NCBI GenBank assembly: GCA_963763485.1
Contig: CAVXOW010000004.1
Span: forward strand, 310,001 to 374,000
DNA: 64,000 nt
Direction: 5' to 3'
From: CAWCKS01 sp963763485
GTDB taxonomy: Bacteria; Pseudomonadota; Alphaproteobacteria; Rhizobiales; Xanthobacteraceae
Position numbers and translations under genes: made by a program. Positions 1-8,899 of this stretch are shown in pieces. The notes under the pieces are model-generated. The model was not told where the DNA came from. It made no database searches and worked only from the letters and a program-made list of their open reading frames with translations. Within the stretch, counting starts at the first letter, position 1; every line of letters begins with the position of its first letter.

Positions 1-2
1 CG

Positions 3-260
3 TTGGCCGGGGCAGGATCGTTGATGGCCGGTGGCGCACAGGCGCTGCCCGGCGCCGGCGGCCTGCAGGGCACGACTGATACCGGGCTGGTCCAGAAAAC
101 GCAGGTCGTCTGTCCGCGTCCGTTCTGGAACGGTTGGCGCTGGGTGCAGCCGCCGTGCCGTCCAGCATTCGCGCCGCGCGTCTACTCGCCTTATGCATAC
201 GGTGGTCCGCCCGTCGTCGTGGTGCGGCCGTGGCGGCGGCCCCGCTATTACTACTACTGA
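3..260 (+). CDS. C-terminal part of a small secreted Pro/Arg/Tyr-rich protein (5' cut by window)
   Basis: The frame is open from the window edge to a TGA. The first visible residues are hydrophobic and small (AGAGSLMAGGAQALPGA), like the end of a signal peptide. The rest has two cysteines and a tail rich in Pro, Arg, Val and Tyr that ends in four Tyr. Small exported proteins of this composition are common in Bradyrhizobium and have no assigned function. The true start lies outside the window. No function is proposed. Confidence 0.5.
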   Translation: MAGAGSLMAGGAQALPGAGGLQGTTDTGLVQKTQVVCPRPFWNGWRWVQPPCRPAFAPRVYSPYAYGGPPVVVVRPWRRPRYYYY

Positions 261-320
261 TCGTCGATCGCGGATTTGATCTGAAGTCGGCGCAGCCTCG
301 CGGCTCGCGCCGATTTTCGT

Positions 321-1061
321 TCAGGCGAGACCGGGCGCGCCGTTGCGCATCACGGCGGCGATGAAGCCGGCGCGGGCGTCGGAGTGTGTCAGCCCCCGCG
401 GCTCGAGCACGTGGCGCTGCAGAAACAACCCGGTGATCGCGAAGCCATCCTGCAGATCCTGCGCCGAGAACGTAACGGCCTCGTCGGCGACAAGGAAGGA
501 CGGCAGCCGCATCAGCCGGTCGCGCCAGGGCTCGCCGGCGTCGCGCGAGATCGCGCCGCCGGATTTTGGCGACACGTAGATCAAGTCCTCGCTGACGCCG
601 GTGGCCGCACAGGTCGAAAGATCAAGGCCGAAACCGAGTTCGCCGAGCATTGCGAGTTCGAACCTCACCAGGTTGACGGCCGCTGCCGCGGGATCGTCGA
701 GCTGGTTCAGCGTCTCCTCCAGCAGCTCGTAAATCATCTCGTGCGGATCGCGCTCGGGCAACAGGCGCACCAGCGCCGCGAGATGAGTGACGCCATAGAC
801 CGCATGCGACCACGCAAACAGCGACGCCGCGCGCAACTGCAAGCCCTCGATTGCATACATGCCGAGATGTTCGTCGAGCCGGGCGCGCCAGACCGCGCGC
901 ACCGAGTTTCCGGGCTGCAGCAAGGGCCGCATCCGCGAACTCGATCCGCCACGCACGAGACCAAGGTGACGGCCATGGCCAGCCGTCAGCAGCTCGACGA
1001 TGGCGCTCGATTCGCCATGCCGACGCACCCCTAGCACGATGCCGTTATCGGTCCATTCCAT
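321..1061 (-). CDS. recO: DNA repair protein RecO
   Basis: The 246-residue product has the length and layout of RecO: an N-terminal OB fold beginning MEWTDNGIVLGVRRHGE, followed by a helical region. RecO helps load RecA onto SSB-coated single-stranded DNA together with RecR in recombinational repair. It is the last gene of the rsh-pdxJ-acpS-lepB-rnc-era-recO series and lies 132 bases beyond era; that gap contains a dispersed palindromic repeat. I do not see the four-cysteine zinc site found in some RecO proteins. The frame is intact and the assignment is firm. Confidence 0.9.
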   Translation of the reverse strand: MEWTDNGIVLGVRRHGESSAIVELLTAGHGRHLGLVRGGSSSRMRPLLQPGNSVRAVWRARLDEHLGMYAIEGLQLRAASLFAWSHAVYGVTHLAALVRLLPERDPHEMIYELLEETLNQLDDPAAAAVNLVRFELAMLGELGFGLDLSTCAATGVSEDLIYVSPKSGGAISRDAGEPWRDRLMRLPSFLVADEAVTFSAQDLQDGFAITGLFLQRHVLEPRGLTHSDARAGFIAAVMRNGAPGLA

Positions 1062-1134
1062 CTGTCGGTCGCAGGACTCGCCTGACCGAGCGCGATGGGA
1101 TTAGAGCAAATCGCCATCGCGCTCTCGCTTTGAT

Positions 1135-1183
1135 GAGCATGATCCTATCGGAAAACCGGTACCCACTCTTCCGGATCATGCTT
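1135..1183. repeat. Dispersed palindromic repeat (GAGCATGATC...GATCATGCT ends)
   Basis: This short element lies between era and recO. Its ends are near-perfect inverted repeats, GAGCATGATC and GATCATGCT, and its core holds CGGAAAACCGG and CTTCCGGATCATGC. A longer relative with the same ends is at 26318-26416. Just upstream, at about 1092-1118, GCGATGG and CCATCGC can form a further stem. It looks like an intergenic repeat family dispersed through the genome, possibly acting as an RNA processing or attenuation site inside the operon; that role is inference. Confidence 0.65.
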
Positions 1184-1193
1184 TAGGTAAGCC

Positions 1194-2121
1194 CTAGCGC
1201 TTGGGGAATTCCAGCCCCATCTCGCGATAGCGCTCGGGATCATCGCCCCAGTCCTCGCGGACCTTCACGAACAGGAACAGGTGCACCGGCCGATCGAGAA
1301 TCTCGGCAAGCTCTTTGCGCGAATCCGCTCCGATCGCCTTGATCGTGGCGCCGGCCTTGCCAAGCACGATCTTCCGCTGAACTCTCGCGCTCGACAAAGA
1401 TCGTCTGCTCGATGCGCACCGAACCGTCCTTGCGTTCGTTCCAGCTGGTGGTCTCGACCGTCGACTGGTACGGCAGTTCCTGGTGCAGCTTGCGATAGAT
1501 CTTCTCGCGGGTGACTTCGGCAGCAAGATAGCGCTCGGGCGCGTCGGAAATCTGGTCTTCTGGATAGAGAAACGGCCCCTCCGGCATCGCCGCCGCCATC
1601 GCCGCGCGAAGGTCGGCCACCCCGTCACCCGACAATGCCGAGATCATGAAGGTGTGTGCGAATGCCAGCCGCTCATTGGCGGCTTTCGCAAGACCGAGCA
1701 GCGTTTCGCGCGCGACCGTGTCGACCTTGTTGATCACGAGAAACAGCGGCCGGCTGGGTGAGCCGAGCTGTGCCATGACGCCTGATGCTTCGTCATCGAG
1801 CCCGCGCTTCGCGTCGAGCATCACGCAGACGAGATCGGCGTCGTGGGCGCCGCTCCATGCCGCCGACACCATGGCGCGGTCAAGCCGCCGCTTCGGCACA
1901 AAGATGCCGGGCGTGTCGACCAGGATGATCTGGGCATTGCCTTCCATGGCGATGCCGCGCATCAGCGCCCGCGTCGTCTGCACCTTGCTCGAGACGATCG
2001 AGATCTTCGAGCCAACCAGCGCGTTCACCAGCGTCGATTTGCCGACATTGGGCGCGCCGATCAGCGCCACGAACCCGCACCGGGTCGGACCCGGCCGCGC
2101 CGACGCCTCCTGTTCAACCAT
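1194..2121 (-). CDS. era: GTPase Era (one-base frameshift near 1380)
   Basis: Era binds 16S rRNA and helps 30S subunit maturation. The N-terminal half shows the G motifs GAPNVGKST (Walker A), DTPG and NKVD. The C-terminal half, in another frame, has the KH-domain signature VLGKAGATIKAIG and the normal end. The frame breaks after FVERES: the DNA at about 1379-1382 has one extra A on the plus strand, and removing it restores ESQRKIVLGKAG. Era is essential in most bacteria, so a sequencing error is more likely than a real mutation. The start overlaps the rnc stop by 8 bases. Confidence 0.88.
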
Positions 2122-2953
2122 CGATGCCGCTCGCGACGCCCTCGCGCGTCAACAGTTCGAGGGCGGCCGCCTTTTCCGCGGCGCGCTTGCTGCTGCCGGT
2201 GCCTTCGGCCGACTTCAGACCCGGCAGGGCAACTTCGATGCGGAAGCGCGGATCGTGATGCGGCCCTGTCCGCTCGACCTCGCGATAGGTCGGCGTCGGC
2301 AGGCCGCGGCCCTGCGCCCATTCCTGCAGCACGGTCTTGGGGTCGCGCAGCGCGCGCATCGGCTTGCGCAAGCGGTCGCTCCACGCCCGCTCGACAAACT
2401 CGGCCGCCGCCTGATAGCCGCCATCGATGAAGATCGCACCAATGACCGCCTCGCAGATGTCGCCGAGGACGGATTTTCTCAAGCGCTCGGGCGCGCCCAC
2501 CGCGCCGAGCTTGATGCCTTCATCAAGGCCCAGCGTCCGCGCGACATCCGCGCAGGTTTCCCGCCGCACGAGATCGGCGAGGCGCTTCGACAACTCGCCC
2601 TCGTCACCTTGCGGAAAGGCGCGGAACAGCATGTCGGAGACCGCGAGACCAAGCACATGGTCACCGAGGAATTCGAGCCGCTGATAGCTTGCGGTCCGAT
2701 CGGTGGGCGACTTCAGGGCCGAGACGTGAGTCAGCGCCGAGGCGAGCAGCGCTTGATCAGCAAAGCTGTAACCGATCCGCGCCTCGATATCCTTCGAGAC
2801 CGTCTTTGCCGCGGACTTGGCGGAGGACTTCCGCCCGGTCTTGCGCGCCTTCCGGGCCGCGCCCTTGCGCTCCGGCTTTTCGGCGGGCTTTACCGGCGCC
2901 TTGCCGTCACCGCCGCGGTTGTTCTTGACATCGGTGGTCGGTTCATCGGTCAT
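2114..2953 (-). CDS. rnc: Ribonuclease III
   Basis: This is the double-stranded-RNA endonuclease that processes rRNA precursors and regulatory RNAs. The signature YQRLEFLGDHVLG carries the catalytic Glu and Asp, and a dsRNA-binding domain follows (VLQEWAQGRGLPTPTY through the SKRAAEKAAA helix). I chose the ATG at 2953 because it overlaps the lepB stop in an ATGA; the ATG at 2980 would run into lepB. The product is 279 residues, longer than E. coli RNase III, because of about 60 Lys/Ala/Arg-rich residues before the RNase domain. It is translationally coupled to lepB and era. Confidence 0.93.
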   Translation of the reverse strand: MTDEPTTDVKNNRGGDGKAPVKPAEKPERKGAARKARKTGRKSSAKSAAKTVSKDIEARIGYSFADQALLASALTHVSALKSPTDRTASYQRLEFLGDHVLGLAVSDMLFRAFPQGDEGELSKRLADLVRRETCADVARTLGLDEGIKLGAVGAPERLRKSVLGDICEAVIGAIFIDGGYQAAAEFVERAWSDRLRKPMRALRDPKTVLQEWAQGRGLPTPTYREVERTGPHHDPRFRIEVALPGLKSAEGTGSSKRAAEKAAALELLTREGVASGIDG

Positions 2954-3708
2954 CGCACGATCGTGAACAGTCGATTCCATCGTACCGCGAACGGCCAGCG
3001 CCAGATCTGCCAGGCGTGCTCGCCTTCAGCGATCGAAAAGAAGATCATTTGCGCACGGCCGATCAGATTTTCGCGCGGCACGTAGCCGACCGCCGACAGC
3101 ACCCGGCTGTCGGTCGAATTGTCGCGATTGTCACCCATCATGAAGAAGTGACCCGCCGGCACCGCGTACACGGGCGTGTTGTCGTAGAAGCCGTTGTCGA
3201 CGCAATCCAGCAACTCGTAGGTGACGCCGTTCGGCAGCGTCTCCTTCCAGCGCTTGACGCGCGCCGTCGCCTCCGACCCGCACGGGTCCTCGCCAACGAA
3301 ATCGGAGAGCCGCTCGCGGACCACGGGCTGATCGTTGATATAGAGCAGTCCTTCCCGCATCTGGATACGGTCGCCGGGCAGGCCGATCACACGCTTGATG
3401 TAGTCGGTCGTGTCGTCCTTGGGCAACCGAAACACCACGATGTCGCCGCGATTGGGATCGGAGCCAAAGATGCGGCCCGAGAAGATATTCGGCGAGAACG
3501 GAATCGAATAGTGGCTGTAGCCGTACGAATATTTCGAGACGAACAGGTAATCGCCGACCAGCAGCGTCGCCTTCATCGACCCCGACGGGATGTTGAAGGG
3601 CTGGAACAGCAGGGTACGAATGATCACCGCGATGATGAGCGCGTGGATAATGACGCGGATGGTCTCGCCGACGCCGCTTTCCGCTTTCGTGTTCAGGTTG
3701 ACGCTCAT
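2950..3708 (-). CDS. lepB: Signal peptidase I
   Basis: This membrane serine protease removes signal peptides from Sec and Tat substrates. An N-terminal membrane segment (VIIHALIIAVIIRTLLF) is followed by the catalytic Ser in NIPSGSMKATL and the catalytic Lys in YIKRVIGLPGD; the C-terminal box GDNRDNSTDSR is also present. Two adjacent ATGs exist at 3711 and 3708; GTGGA on the minus strand is better spaced for the second. Upstream codons remain open but belong to the acpS region in another frame. It overlaps rnc by 4 bases. About 137 bases separate it from acpS. Confidence 0.93.
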   Translation of the reverse strand: MSVNLNTKAESGVGETIRVIIHALIIAVIIRTLLFQPFNIPSGSMKATLLVGDYLFVSKYSYGYSHYSIPFSPNIFSGRIFGSDPNRGDIVVFRLPKDDTTDYIKRVIGLPGDRIQMREGLLYINDQPVVRERLSDFVGEDPCGSEATARVKRWKETLPNGVTYELLDCVDNGFYDNTPVYAVPAGHFFMMGDNRDNSTDSRVLSAVGYVPRENLIGRAQMIFFSIAEGEHAWQIWRWPFAVRWNRLFTIVR

Positions 3709-3845
3709 CATTATTCCACTGTTCGACGACCGACGGACTTGTAAACGGTTGTTCCAAAACGCGCAATGAACGCCAAAAGGCAGTCGTTTTGCGCCCAGAC
3801 GGGCCTTGGGGCCGGTCGAAAGATGAGGCAAAAACTCCCTGTTTT

Positions 3846-4274
3846 TCAGGGCTCGCCGGCTTTGCCTGCGGCGACCGCCGAAATTATGACGAAGGCTTGA
3901 GCGAGCGGCCAATCGTCGGTGATCGAGAGGTCGATTTGCGCGGTGTGGCCAGGCGGGGTCAGCTTGGTGAGTCGCGCCAGCGCCCCGCCGGTGAGTTTCA
4001 TTGACGGGCGACCGCCGGGAAGGTTGACCACGCCCATATCGCGCCACCACACCCCCTGGCGGATGCCGGTGCCTAAGGCTTTCGAGCATGCCTCCTTGGC
4101 GGCAAAACGCTTGGCGTAGGTTGCGACATAGTTCTTGTGGCTCTTGGCCCGACGTTCGGCTCTGGCACGCTCGGCATCGGTAAAAATTCGGCTGAGGAAA
4201 CGCTCGCCGTGACGCTCGATCACTTTTTCCACGCGGCGGATGTCGATGAGGTCCGAGCCGATGCCGATGATCAT
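3846..4274 (-). CDS. acpS: Holo-[acyl-carrier-protein] synthase
   Basis: AcpS moves the 4'-phosphopantetheine arm from CoA onto a serine of acyl carrier protein. The protein begins MIIGIGSDLIDI, with the conserved Asp that binds magnesium, and has the second signature FAAKEACSKALGTG. At 142 residues it has normal family length. The start ATG overlaps the pdxJ stop as ATGA at 4271-4274, which fixes the start and implies coupled translation. A longer upstream reading frame is only the shadow of pdxJ. Confidence 0.93.
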   Translation of the reverse strand: MIIGIGSDLIDIRRVEKVIERHGERFLSRIFTDAERARAERRAKSHKNYVATYAKRFAAKEACSKALGTGIRQGVWWRDMGVVNLPGGRPSMKLTGGALARLTKLTPPGHTAQIDLSITDDWPLAQAFVIISAVAAGKAGEP

Positions 4275-5038
4275 ACAGCGGGCCCCGCGGCGGCACGTCC
4301 GCGATCCATCGCCGCGCGCATGGTGCGAATGGATTCGGCAAGGCTGACATAGATGGCTTCGCCGACCAGGAAGTGGCCGATATTCAGTTCGACGATTTGG
4401 GGCAGCGCGGCGATCTTCTCCGCGGTCTCGTAGTCGAGGCCGTGGCCGGCATGGACTTCCAGCCCGCCCTGCTTTGCAAGTTTGGCACCGGCAACGATGC
4501 GCTGCCATTCGCGCTCGGCGGCCGCCTCATGTCCGTCGACCACCGCGTCGCACCACGCGCCCGTGTGAATCTCAATGACCGGTGACCGCACACGAACGGC
4601 CGCCTCGATCTGCGCGGTGTCGGCGCCGATGAACAGCGAGACGCGAATGCCGGCATCGGTAAAGCGCGCGATCAGCGGCGCCAACACGTTCTGTTGCCTG
4701 ATCACATCGAGACCGCCTTCGGTCGTGACTTCCTCACGCCGCTCCGGCACGAGGCAGACGGCATGCGGCCTGGTTGCCAGCGCGATTTGCACCATCTCGT
4801 CGGTCACGGCCATCTCAAAATTCAACGGCTTGGAAATCTCGGCCTTGAGCCGCGCCATGTCGTCATCGCGGATATGCCGGCGATCCTCGCGCAGATGCGC
4901 GGTGATGCCGTCGGCGCCGGCCTCGATCGCAGCGAGCGCCGCGCGCACCGGGTCGGGCCGCTGACCGCCGCGCGCGTTCCTGACGGTTGCGACATGATCG
5001 ACGTTGACGCCGAGGCGAAGGAATGGAGCAGACGACAT
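4271..5038 (-). CDS. pdxJ: Pyridoxine 5'-phosphate synthase
   Basis: PdxJ condenses 1-deoxyxylulose 5-phosphate with 3-amino-2-oxopropyl phosphate to make pyridoxine 5'-phosphate, the last ring-forming step of the DXP-dependent B6 pathway. The 255-residue TIM-barrel protein opens with LGVNVDHVATVRNARGG and contains the conserved blocks ITAHLREDRRHI, NFEMAVTDEM and VHAGHGLDYETA. It lies between rsh and acpS, as in other Bradyrhizobium relatives. Confidence 0.93.
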   Translation of the reverse strand: MSSAPFLRLGVNVDHVATVRNARGGQRPDPVRAALAAIEAGADGITAHLREDRRHIRDDDMARLKAEISKPLNFEMAVTDEMVQIALATRPHAVCLVPERREEVTTEGGLDVIRQQNVLAPLIARFTDAGIRVSLFIGADTAQIEAAVRVRSPVIEIHTGAWCDAVVDGHEAAAEREWQRIVAGAKLAKQGGLEVHAGHGLDYETAEKIAALPQIVELNIGHFLVGEAIYVSLAESIRTMRAAMDRGRAAAGPAV

Positions 5039-5065
5039 CAGAAGGAATTCCGAAAGGACGGGAAA

Positions 5066-7240
5066 TCAGCCATTGACGCGTTCGACCTGCGCGACAATGG
5101 CCTTGGCGCGCAACTGCGAGATGATGCCGTTGAGATGCTTGAGATCGTAGACCTCGAGATCGACGGTAATCTCGGTGAAGTCGGGCGATTTACGGCTCAT
5201 ATGGATGTGATCGATATTGCCGTCGTGCTCGGCGATCACGGTCGCAAGCTGTGCGAGGCTGCCGGGCTCGTTGACCTGCTGGATGAACAGCCGCGCCGGA
5301 AAGCGTTGCTGGGTCTCCGGATCGACATCCCAGCGCACGTCGAGCCAGCGCTGCGGCATGTCTTCGAATTCCTTCAGCGCGGGCGACTGGATCGGATAGA
5401 TGGTGATGCCCTCGCCCGGGGTCACGATGCCGACAATGCGATCGCCGGGGACGGCTCCGCCGTTGGGTGCAAAACGGACCGGCAAGTCCGAGTTGATGCC
5501 GCGGATCGGGATCGGCGTGCTGTGCCGCGCGCCGGCGGCCGCGACCGGCGTGCCCTTCGCCCTGCGAAGCGGCGACGTCGCTCCAACCCGCTCCTCGCGA
5601 TAGTCGGGATACATTGCACGCGCAACGTCTGACGCCTTCATCTCGCCGCGGCCGACCGCAGCCATCACGTCGTCGATCGACGCACGCGCCAGCCGCGGCA
5701 ACGCGCCCTTCAGTTTCTCGTCCGTGTATTCCATCTTCGCGCGCTGGAACAGGCGCTCGACGATGCGGCGACCAAGTCCGGCATATTGCGTCCGGATCGC
5801 AGTGCGCGTTGCGCGGCGGATCGCCGCCCTCGCCTTTCCGGTTACCGCGAGCGATTCCCATGCCGCCGGCGGCGCGGACTGCGCACGCGAAGTCATGATC
5901 TCGACCTCGTCGCCGTTCTGCAGTTCGGATGCGAGCGGCGCGAACTTGCCGTTGATCTTGCAGCCGACCGCGCTGGTGCCGACGTCGGTGTGAACGGCGA
6001 AGGCAAAGTCGATCGCGTTGGCCTTGCGCGGCAGTGCGATCAGCTTGCCCTTCGGGGTAAAGCAGAACACCTGGTCGTGGAACAATTCGAGCTTGGTGTG
6101 CTCCAGGAATTCTTCCGGGTTTGATCCCTCGGAGAGCACGCCAATGGTATGCCGCAGCCAGGCGTAGGCATTCGATTCGATCCGGAGCAGGTCGGTCGGC
6201 GAGCCGATGCCATCCTTGTACAGGGCATGAGCCGCGATGCCGTACTCGGCGATCCGGTTCATCTCCTCGGTTCTGATCTGCAGCTCGACGCGCTGGTTGC
6301 CTGGCCCGATCACGGTGGTGTGGATCGAGCGGTAGTCGTTCTGCTTGGGCGTCGAAATGTAGTCCTTGAACCGCCCGGGCACGACCGGCCAGGCGGTGTG
6401 AACGACGCCGAGCGCGCGGTAGCAATCCTCCAGCGTGCCGACGATGACGCGAAAGCCGAAGATATCGGAGAGCTGCTCGAAGCCCACCGATTTCCTCTCC
6501 ATCTTGGTCCAGATCGAGAAGACCCGTTTGCGGCGGCCTTTGACCTGCGCCAGCAAACCATGTTTGGCGAGGCTGGCCGAGAGTTGCTCTTCAATCTCGC
6601 TGATGAGATTCAGGTTTCGCTCGGTCAGGACCGTCAGCCGCTCGGTGATCACCGCATGGGCATCCGTGTCGAGCTGCCGGAACGCGAGGTCCTCGAGCTC
6701 CTCGCGCATCTCCTGCATACCCATCCGGCCGGCGAGCGGCGCATAGATATCGAGCGTCTCTTCGGCAATGCGCTGCCGCGACGCCGCAGGGACGAAATCC
6801 AGCGTGCGCATGTTGTGCAGGCGGTCGGCGAGCTTGACCAGCAGCACGCGGACGTCGTCGGCGATCGCAAGCAGGAGCTTGCGGAGGTTCTCCGCCTGCT
6901 TGGCCTCGCGCGAGACCAGGTCGAGCTTCTTCAGCTTGGTCAGGCCCTCGACCAGCGCGCCGATCTCGTGACCGAAAATCTGGTCGATCTCGGCGCGAGT
7001 TGCCTCGGTGTCCTCGATCGTATCGTGAAGCAGGGCGGCGACGATGGTCGCATCGTCGAGCTTCAGGTCCGTCAGGATCGCGGCGACCTCGAGCGGGTGC
7101 GAGAAATAGGGGTCGCCGGATGCGCGGGTCTGCTCGCCATGGGCGCGCATTGCATACACGTAGGCGCGATTGAGCAGATCCTCATTGGTGTTCGGATTGT
7201 AGGCACGGACGCGCTCGACCAGGTCGTATTGCCGCATCAT
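5066..7240 (-). CDS. rsh: Bifunctional (p)ppGpp synthetase/hydrolase (RelA/SpoT homologue)
   Basis: Rsh makes and degrades the stringent-response alarmone (p)ppGpp. The domains in order are an HD hydrolase (HPLEVAAIL, HDTIEDT), the synthetase (FSIWTKMERK, DYISTPKQNDYRSIHTTV), a TGS domain (FCFTPKGKLIALPRKANAIDFA) and a C-terminal ACT domain. Two ATGs at 7240 and 7237 begin the conserved MRQYDLVERV. A further 47 codons are open upstream to 7381, but they are low-complexity and unlike the family, so I prefer 7240. rpoZ lies upstream and pdxJ 27 bases downstream. Confidence 0.93.
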   Translation of the reverse strand: MMRQYDLVERVRAYNPNTNEDLLNRAYVYAMRAHGEQTRASGDPYFSHPLEVAAILTDLKLDDATIVAALLHDTIEDTEATRAEIDQIFGHEIGALVEGLTKLKKLDLVSREAKQAENLRKLLLAIADDVRVLLVKLADRLHNMRTLDFVPAASRQRIAEETLDIYAPLAGRMGMQEMREELEDLAFRQLDTDAHAVITERLTVLTERNLNLISEIEEQLSASLAKHGLLAQVKGRRKRVFSIWTKMERKSVGFEQLSDIFGFRVIVGTLEDCYRALGVVHTAWPVVPGRFKDYISTPKQNDYRSIHTTVIGPGNQRVELQIRTEEMNRIAEYGIAAHALYKDGIGSPTDLLRIESNAYAWLRHTIGVLSEGSNPEEFLEHTKLELFHDQVFCFTPKGKLIALPRKANAIDFAFAVHTDVGTSAVGCKINGKFAPLASELQNGDEVEIMTSRAQSAPPAAWESLAVTGKARAAIRRATRTAIRTQYAGLGRRIVERLFQRAKMEYTDEKLKGALPRLARASIDDVMAAVGRGEMKASDVARAMYPDYREERVGATSPLRRAKGTPVAAAGARHSTPIPIRGINSDLPVRFAPNGGAVPGDRIVGIVTPGEGITIYPIQSPALKEFEDMPQRWLDVRWDVDPETQQRFPARLFIQQVNEPGSLAQLATVIAEHDGNIDHIHMSRKSPDFTEITVDLEVYDLKHLNGIISQLRAKAIVAQVERVNG

Positions 7241-7441
7241 GCGGCGGCCAGACCGCGGCGCGCCGCGCGGCACAGTCGCCCCCGGCGAGTGGGCAAGCTG
7301 CCCCGCCGTGGCCTCCATCTGCCTGACCCTGCGCCGTCCCTGCACCATCTCAGCGACCGCCGGCTGCAACGAATTTCGCAACGTTCACAGCTTGAAATAT
7401 CGCCGTTATCCAACTGCTCCGCAAGCAAACACGAAAAAGGT

Positions 7442-7480
7442 GAATAAAATTAAAGGTCCGGGGCAATGCTCCGGACCTTT
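7442..7480 (-). terminator. Rho-independent terminator after rpoZ
   Basis: A perfect 10-base stem, AAAGGTCCGG paired with CCGGACCTTT (7452-7461 and 7471-7480), is closed by a 9-base loop. On the minus strand it is followed by a T-rich run (TTTAATTTTATT). It lies between the rpoZ stop and the rsh start, so rsh probably has its own promoter or depends on readthrough. Confidence 0.75.
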
Positions 7481-7520
7481 ACGAAAATTTCGCGTTGTCG
7501 AGGTGGGAGGCGCTTTACGC

Positions 7521-7913
7521 CTACTCTTCTTCCTCGGGCTGCTCGTCCGGCGGGACCAGGCCTTCGAGGCCCTTGAGCAGCTCCTCTTCGGTCATCCGCT
7601 CCATCGCGACCTCAGTGTCGTCGGCATCGACGCTGGCGCCGGCCGAGCCAATCAGCGGCACGGTGTCGGGCTCGGGCTCATCGACCTCGACGAATTTCTG
7701 CAGCGAGTGGACCAGCTCTTCCTTGAGGTCCTCAGGCGAAATGCTCGTCTCGGCGATCTCGCGCAGCGAAACGACCGGGTTCTTGTCGTTGTCGCGATCG
7801 ATGGTCAGCTGCGAGCCGGATGAAATCATCCGCGCGCGGTGCGCCGCCAGCAATACGAGGTCAAAACGATTGGGGACCTTGTCGACACAGTCTTCAACGG
7901 TGACTCGCGCCAT
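7521..7913 (-). CDS. rpoZ: DNA-directed RNA polymerase omega subunit
   Basis: Omega helps assemble the beta' subunit and is linked to ppGpp binding. The 130-residue protein starts MARVTVEDCVDKVPNRFDLV and contains the family block LLAAHRARMISSG. A long acidic C-terminal tail ends DEQPEEEE, normal for alphaproteobacteria. I chose the ATG at 7913 because GGAG lies about 10 bases upstream and the family begins here; the longer frame to 7985 crosses the predicted promoter. Confidence 0.93.
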   Translation of the reverse strand: MARVTVEDCVDKVPNRFDLVLLAAHRARMISSGSQLTIDRDNDKNPVVSLREIAETSISPEDLKEELVHSLQKFVEVDEPEPDTVPLIGSAGASVDADDTEVAMERMTEEELLKGLEGLVPPDEQPEEEE

Positions 7914-7958
7914 TGATCGAAAGCTCCAAAACGGCTCAAGAATTTGGGATGGGCCGTA

Positions 7959-7986
7959 AGTATAGCGGCAATGTCGCTTCCGCAAG
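7959..7986 (-). promoter_or_regulatory. Putative sigma-70 type promoter of rpoZ
   Basis: On the minus strand CTTGCG (7986-7981) and TATACT (7964-7959) are separated by 16 bases and lie about 45 bases upstream of the rpoZ ATG. The -10 hexamer is good and the -35 fair. The 7914-8254 interval is otherwise free of genes and serves the divergent rpoZ and NYN genes. I see no convincing promoter on the plus strand. Confidence 0.4.
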
Positions 7987-8254
7987 CGCCAATTTCCAAA
8001 TTCATGCCTTATCTTAGCTCAATTCGGCGTCCATTTTTGGTGTGCTGACGGAGGCTCTTTTACGCTGCGGGACGTTAAAGCACCGTTGAAGCCTGCTCTG
8101 CCGATATCCGGTCGCGCTCGCCAAGGAAATCGACGACAGAAATAAGTGATGCGATGTGATTTGCATAAACGCTGATGATGATTTTGACTTAAGCGTTAGC
8201 GAACGTCAGATTCCGTTCCGCGAATAACCCCAACAAACGACGAGACGGACTTTA

Positions 8255-8899
8255 ATGCCTTCCACAATTCATAAGATTGCCCTGTTCATTGACGGCGCGA
8301 ACCTCTACGCAACCGCGAAAACGCTGGGATTTGATATCGATTACAAGCGCTTGTTGCGCGAGTTCCAGGGCCGCGGCGAGCTGCTGCGCGCGTTCTATTA
8401 CACAGCTGTGATCGAGGATCAGGAATATTCGTCGATCCGGCCCTTGATCGACTGGCTCGACTACAACGGCTACACCGTCGTCACCAAGGCGACCAAGGAA
8501 TTCATCGATCAGACCGGCCGCCGCAAGATCAAGGGCAACATGGACATCGAGCTCGCGGTCGATGCCATGGAACTCGCCGAGCATATCGACGAAATGGTGC
8601 TGTTCTCCGGCGACGGCGATTTCCGGTCGCTGGTGGAAGCTGTGCAACGCCGCGGCGTCCGAGTGACCGTGATCTCGACAATCTCGACCCAGCCGCCCAT
8701 GATCGCCGACGAGCTCCGCCGCCAGGCGGACGTCTTCGCCGATCTTGTCACCCTGCAGGCCAAGATCGGACGCGACCCGGCGGAACGGAGCGAGCGGCCA
8801 CCTCGGGAGCCGCGCGAGCATCGTCATACGCCGCAGTTCCTGCAGAAGAGCACGATTGCGCCACGCGGCGGAGATGACGACGACTTCGACGAGGACTGA
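8255..8899 (+). CDS. NYN-domain (LabA/DUF88-like) putative ribonuclease
   Basis: The 214-residue protein has the PIN-like NYN fold with its acidic metal-binding residues in FIDGANLY, NMDIELAVDAM and FSGDGDFRSLV. Proteins of this family are thought to be RNA-processing nucleases; the substrate is unknown. The C-terminus is a charged linker (ERSERPPREPREHRH) ending in an acidic tail DDDDFDED. The divergent neighbour is rpoZ, a conserved arrangement in Bradyrhizobium. Its last 26 bases overlap the proposed start of the uracil-DNA glycosylase gene. Confidence 0.85.
   Translation: MPSTIHKIALFIDGANLYATAKTLGFDIDYKRLLREFQGRGELLRAFYYTAVIEDQEYSSIRPLIDWLDYNGYTVVTKATKEFIDQTGRRKIKGNMDIELAVDAMELAEHIDEMVLFSGDGDFRSLVEAVQRRGVRVTVISTISTQPPMIADELRRQADVFADLVTLQAKIGRDPAERSERPPREPREHRHTPQFLQKSTIAPRGGDDDDFDED

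Noticed and set aside
1646..3085. A 479-codon plus-strand frame across era and rnc
   Set aside because: It is antisense to two well-supported genes and has no family motif.
6149..7447. A 432-codon plus-strand frame antisense to rsh
   Set aside because: It is a GC-rich shadow of rsh. The product is rich in Arg, Asp and Leu with no domain, and no ribosome binding site is present.
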